This document shows, one piece after another, positions 59,101 to 64,000 of a DNA stretch of 64,000 bases; the first letter of the stretch is position 1, and every line of letters begins with the position of its first letter. The DNA is from Eudorina sp. 2006-703-Eu-15. Lineage: Eukaryota; Chlorophyta; Chlorophyceae; Chlamydomonadales; Volvocaceae. Made by a program: the position numbers and the translations under genes. The stretch lies in the NCBI GenBank assembly GCA_003117195.1, contig BDSI01000008.1, positions 496,001-560,000 of the forward strand. The letters run 5' to 3'. Below the pieces are notes generated by a model, which was not told the origin of the DNA, did not search any database, and saw nothing but the letters and a program-made list of their open reading frames with translations.

Positions 59101-62100
59101 TGCGACTGGAACAAAGTACAGGCATGGCGCAGCGAACGCCCCGGCAGCGTTGAACAACATCTTCCTAGAGATGGGCAGCCTCCTCGAGGCACGGCCTGCG
59201 ATTGTGCGTTGACCAAACCCCAATCAACAAAGGGCATCAAACTCCTGCTGCTTTCATGTCCGTGTTTTCCAGGTGCATGTATAGATATGATCACGTAAGG
59301 ATATTCTATACACACGTATATTATCAATAATGTATTATATTCCGTAAGGATTGATCACAACAAAAGCCTTCCTTTCGTGCGACCCTTCGCCGCGCCGGTC
59401 CACCCGTGCAGCCCGCCCTCAGCCCTTACCCCCCCCAACCACCTGGACCTCCTCTCTTCAACTTCCCATACCCCCTGTAGTCGACCTCCACCCCCCATAT
59501 CCCCTCTTGACCTCACTCCCTTCCCCTCTTGCCCCTCCCCCCCATTGCCCACAGCGCCCCCCGACTCGCGGTTCGAGCCGCTGCCCCTGCGGCGCCAGGA
59601 GCCCTTCGCCAGCAACAACCCGCTGTGCAGCCGCTGCCACAAGACCTACCACGAGGAGCTGTCGCCGCTGTGCCTGTGCGACTACTGCCCGCGGGCCTAC
59701 CACCTGACGTGCCTGGAGATGGTGGGTGCAAGGGGGGGCCGGGGTGGAGATGGTGGGTGCAAGGAGGGCCGGGGTGGAGATGGTGGGTGCAAGGGGGGGC
59801 CGGGGTGGAGATGGTGGGTGCAAGGGGGGGACCCGGGTGGAGATGGTGGGTGCAAGGGGGGACCCGGGTGGAGATGGTGGGTGCAAGGGGGGGCCGGGGT
59901 GGAGATGGTGGGTGCAAGGGGGGACCCGGGTGGAGATGGTGGGTGCAAGCAAGGGGGACCGGGGTGGAGATGGACAGATGGTGGGTGCAAGGGGGCGGGG
60001 CAGGTGGAGATGGTGGGTGCAAGGGGTCCGGGCGGGAGGGCAGTTATTCCATATTACAATTATACAACTTAAATAAAGGCTTTCGTGAGAAATGGATCGG
60101 GCGCGCGAGGGAGCGTGTCAACGTCTCCATTAATCGTGTGTCTACATCCTAGTCCCGACAGTCGGGGACGAGTACCTGCGGGGTTCGCTGGCAGGAACGG
60201 GTCGCGCGGGCTGGGCGCGGGCGGGCGGGCTGGGGGGGCGGGTCACAGGAAGTCGGTAGACACACCGCCGCAGTTGAAGCTGCCAAGGGTTTGTTCCCAG
60301 GGTTTGGTGCCGATGACCGTGCCGTTCGTACTGTGCCGTGCGCAGGAGTACGAGGAGCTGCGGCTGCTGGACTGGGCCTGTCCTCGGTGGGCCCCGGGGG
60401 AGGGGCAGGCGGGGTTGGAGGCGGGCTGGGAGGGGGGCGGGGGGGGGGTGCTAGGTCCGCGAACCCATCGGCTGACGGGGCCGACTGGAGGGGTCTCCCC
60501 CCCCTCCCCCCCCTTTGCCGCAGTGCGTCCACCAGCTGATGGGTTCACAGAAAGCAGAAAGGGGCGGGACCGCCGCAGCGCGAAGGGAGCCGGTGGCCTG
60601 ACAGCCGATGGCCTCTTCCCTTTCCGGGAAGTGGGGAGACAGGGAAATGTGGAGACAGGGAAATGTGGAGACAGGGAAATGTGGAGACAGGGAAATGTGG
60701 AGACAGGGAAATGGGTTTCCTTGCGACCAGGGGGGCCCACTGCGCGCCAGGGAACCCGCGTCGTCTCCTACGGGTGGAGGTAGAGGCTGGTGCACAGCGC
60801 GGGGCGCGGAGGCGGCGGAGGCGGCAGGACGCGCGTGATGTGATGTGATGTGATGTGTGCGTCGGGGAGGGAGTGGAGGGAGTGGACGTGTGACTCGGGA
60901 AGTATTGCGGGTGTGCGGTCCGGCTGTGGGGCACAGCCGGACCGCGAATGCAGCGGAAGCGGCGGCCAGGCAGGCAGGCGTGCGTGCGCGTCGGCGGTCC
61001 GGCTGACCCACGGGTCGTTTCACATTGACGTACACGCGCAGGTGCGCGGAGCGATTGGAGCTGTCGGGCGCCAGCGGCGGCGCCGTCGGGGCGCTGTGCG
61101 TGCCGCCGCCGCCCCCGGCGCCGCCGCCGCTGCTGCCTGCCACGATGAGCGGCGGCGGGGGCGGCACGGACGCCATGGGGGCGTTGCTGGCGTCTGGCGG
61201 CGCCGCCGCCGCCGCGGCGCTGCGGCGGAACATGCGGTGGGCGGACCCGGCCGACAAGGCGGCGTACCTGGCGGCGAGGGCGGCGCAGCGGGCGGCGGAG
61301 CGGGAGGAGCGGGAGCGGCTGCGGGCGGAGGCCAGGGCGGAGCGGGTGAGTGGAGGCGGCCCGCCGCAACCCGGACCGAGGCCTGGGGACCGGGTCGACG
61401 GTCAGCTGGTCCTGAGAGACCGGGTTGGGTTGGGCCGGGCCGGCGGCGAGCCACCCCCCAGGCTGGACACGGGCCAGGGCGATGGGGGCGTTGGTTTTGG
61501 AGCGCTGGTTTCGGAGCGTTGGTTCCGGCCGACGTGTAGATGGGGGCTTTGGATCACGGGTTACGGGTGGGAGATGCGGGGAGGCTCGGGACTCCCGAAT
61601 CGGGACCGTCCGGGTCAGTGCGAGGAGGCGCGCGGACGGTGTGCGGCGCAAGGGGCGATTGCCTGTCTGCCTGACTGCCTGCCAGTGTTGTATACCGCGT
61701 ACGGTATTCCCTCCCGCTGAGGGTTTTTCCTCCTCCCCCGCTTGCCTTGCCAACACTGAATGACCCGTGGGTCTGTAGGAACGCGAGCGAGCTCGGTGGC
61801 GCGCACGGGGCCTGGACGACCTGGATGTGGTGGAGGACGACCTGGAGGAGGTGGGCGGGCGGGGGAAGGCCGGGGGAAGGCCGGGGGCGGGGCGGGGTGG
61901 CCGCAGGGGCGCCGCGGGGAGGGAGGGGGAGCAAAGCGGGGAGTACGAATGTGTACGACATGCCGGGTCCCGGTACGACGGCCGGCACGGATGGCGCGGG
62001 TACGGTAAGGGCGCCACCCGGGTCGCGGCGCGGTGCCGGCGCGTCTGTCGACGGGCCGACGAGAGAGCTGCGCGCGGCACAGCGCGTCACACACCACCGC

Positions 62101-62914
62101 CGCACCGCGCCTTCGGTCGTGTTCCGCTCACTGAGCACAGACCACGTCGGGTCGGGTCGGGTCGGGTCGGGTGTGCAACCCGCCCCCTGCAACCGCCGAA
62201 CCGACTAACGATGACCGTCAGCGGATCGCTGTTACGGAGGTGCCGACAGTACGCGGTCCCGGGGTCGTGCACTCGGCCGCCGCAGCAAGCACCCCAGTCC
62301 CCACCCCAGTCCCCACCGCAGTCCCCACCGTGTTGACTATTGACTCCTGTGCCACGCATCGGTTCCCCAATCCTTTTCCCCACCGGGTTTCATCGTGCCT
62401 CGCCAACGTGTCGACCCCCCCTCCCCCCATGTGTACCACTGTCCTATACCCCCCTCCCTTTCCCTGCCAGGCCGCCCGACTGGAGGTGCTGATCGAAGAA
62501 CTCACGGAGAAGGCGGCCCTGCAGCAACAGCAGCTGCAACAGCAGCAGCAACAGCAGCAGCAGCAACAACAACAACAACAACAACAGCAACTTGCAACAG
62601 CCGCCAGCGGAGTCTCTGGGGGAATTCCAGGGGCGGCAGTGGCAGCGGCGGCGGCGACGCCGACGCCGTTCGGCTTGGCTGTCGGCGCCGGCGGCGGCGG
62701 GCTGTCACCGGCGCCGTCGGTGCCGGTCGGGTTCGGCCCCGGGTCCGTCAGCGGCGGCGGCGGCGCCGCCGGCGGCGGCGGCGGCGGTACCTTGGTGGCG
62801 GGGTTCGGGTTGAGTGGGCGGCACCGCATTAAGACGGCGGCGGAGATGTTGGCGGAGGCGAGGGAACGGCGGCAGAGGCTGGAGCTGGCCATCCGGGGGC
62901 CGCCGACCTGCAGG
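56132..62914 (+). CDS. PHD-finger protein with poly-Gln/Gly tracts, 3' end not resolved
   Basis: PHD fingers usually read histone H3 tails; the rest of this protein is unrecognised. Exons in agreeing phase: up to 57030, 57455-57560, 57935-59003, 59555-59721, 60346-60386, 61042-61345, 61779-61850 and 62471-62914. The C4HC3 finger is split over three exons: CSRCHKTYHEEL, LCLCDYCPRAYHLTCLEM, then LLDWACPR joined to C at 61043, completing W-x-C-x2-C. Exon 57935 starts VVAKLAVHIDLEKAKQEFGS and YWYGSRQLYNKFVRSCAEAA, a non-repetitive domain of unknown type, then Gln and Ala/Gly tracts. Exons 61042-62914 are Arg/Glu/Ala-rich and probably coiled coil (RLEVLIEELTEKAALQQQQ). The start is uncertain: ATG 56132, or an acceptor at 56186 preceded by a small exon 55334-55366 (MDPNGITGSQP, donor GTGAGC). 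Coding likely continues beyond 62914. Confidence 0.7.
57244..57290 (-). repeat. Dispersed repeat family B copy in a PHD-gene intron
   Basis: The reverse complement reads CACTGCGCTGCTGCTGCTGC then CAGAGAGCAAAG, matching the copy at 49985 including the extra GAGAGC end. Confidence 0.6.
59023..59070 (+). repeat. Dispersed repeat family B copy in a PHD-gene intron
   Basis: GGTATAGGAAATGGGTAGAC is followed by ATATTGGTACTGCGCTGCTG and CCAGAGC. It matches the copy at 51771-51812 over nearly its whole length and begins about 20 nt after the exon ending at 59003. Confidence 0.75.
59705..60030 (+). repeat. About 31-bp minisatellite seeded by the PHD-exon splice donor
   Basis: About ten units contain GGAGATGGTGGGTGCAAGGG. 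The first copy spans the end of exon 59555-59721 (GGAGATG) and its donor GTGGGT, so both the last coding bases and the splice site are tandemly repeated into the intron. Unit spacing varies between about 29 and 47 bp. Confidence 0.9.
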
Positions 62915-63064
62915 GTACGGCACTGGGGGGCGCCGGCGCGCGAGGGAGGGAGTGGCGGGCGGGCGGGGGTGGCGTGCGCGGTGCGGCTGAGATCGGCCGT
63001 CGCTCATCGGCATACAGCCAACCAGCATATGCACCCGGATGCCCGTGTGTATTTAGATAAGAGA

Positions 63065-63895
<831 letters not shown>

Positions 63896-64000
63896 CCACC
63901 CCACCCCACCCCACCCCACCCCACCCCACCCCAAACCCCACCCCACCCCACCCCACCCCAAACCCCACCCCACCCCACCCCACCCCAAACCCCACCCCAC
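63896..64000 (+). repeat. CCCCA array with periodic AAACCCC, running off the window
   Basis: CCCCA pentamers are interrupted every 28-38 bp by CCCCAAACCCCA, giving a higher-order pattern. The complement is (GGGGT)n, G-quadruplex prone. The array continues past the window end. Confidence 0.9.

Noticed and set aside
60501..60600. TGCGTCCACCAG stretch after GCCGCAG as the exon completing the PHD finger
   Set aside because: Joining it to CCTCG gives a frame with an early stop; the exon at 61042 instead yields CPRC and a long open frame.

Overview
The window is nuclear DNA from a eukaryote with GC-rich, repeat-loaded, intron-rich genes. A green alga (Chlorophyta, probably Chlorophyceae) fits best. 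The EED homologue is closest to plant FIE, and there are four DUF506/PDDEXK_6 genes, a family known from plants and green algae. The proteins carry long Ala, Gly and Gln runs, introns are GT-rich, and TGTAA (the green-algal polyadenylation signal) lies just 3' of two genes. This is inferred from family resemblance and gene style; no ribosomal or organellar marker is present. Exon models were built by eye from splice sites, reading phase and remembered family alignments.

Layout. 173-3878 (+): 3' part of a Polycomb EED/FIE WD40 gene, its 5' end outside the window. 4853-5994 (-): complete five-exon UBE2D/UBC4-type ubiquitin-conjugating enzyme. 6493-13873 (+): a huge low-complexity protein (about 1,860 aa) with short coiled-coil segments and no recognisable family. 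16601-16893 (-): two phase-matched exons of an unidentified Cys-rich gene. 17844-45950: four DUF506 (PDDEXK-like) paralogues in +,+,+,- order, separated by 3.4-9.7 kb of repeat-rich DNA. 46903-52691 (-): LEO1, a PAF1-complex subunit. 56132-62914 (+): a large PHD-finger gene that probably continues beyond the last exon seen.

Three genes (EED, LEO1, PHD protein) belong to chromatin or transcription control, but nothing shows that they are co-regulated. No bacterial-style operon, CRISPR array, rRNA, tRNA or intact transposon was recognised.

The most interesting signals are: (1) the DUF506 cluster, in which one central exon is nearly identical between copies while 5' exons and C-terminal tails have diverged, suggesting gene conversion or exon shuffling; (2) tandem repeats that begin exactly at 5' splice sites and so multiply the donor sequence; and (3) two short dispersed repeat families that sit repeatedly inside introns, one of which has been amplified into a minisatellite. 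Base composition alternates between GC-rich 3' exons and AT-richer blocks that hold gene 5' ends and the UBC gene.
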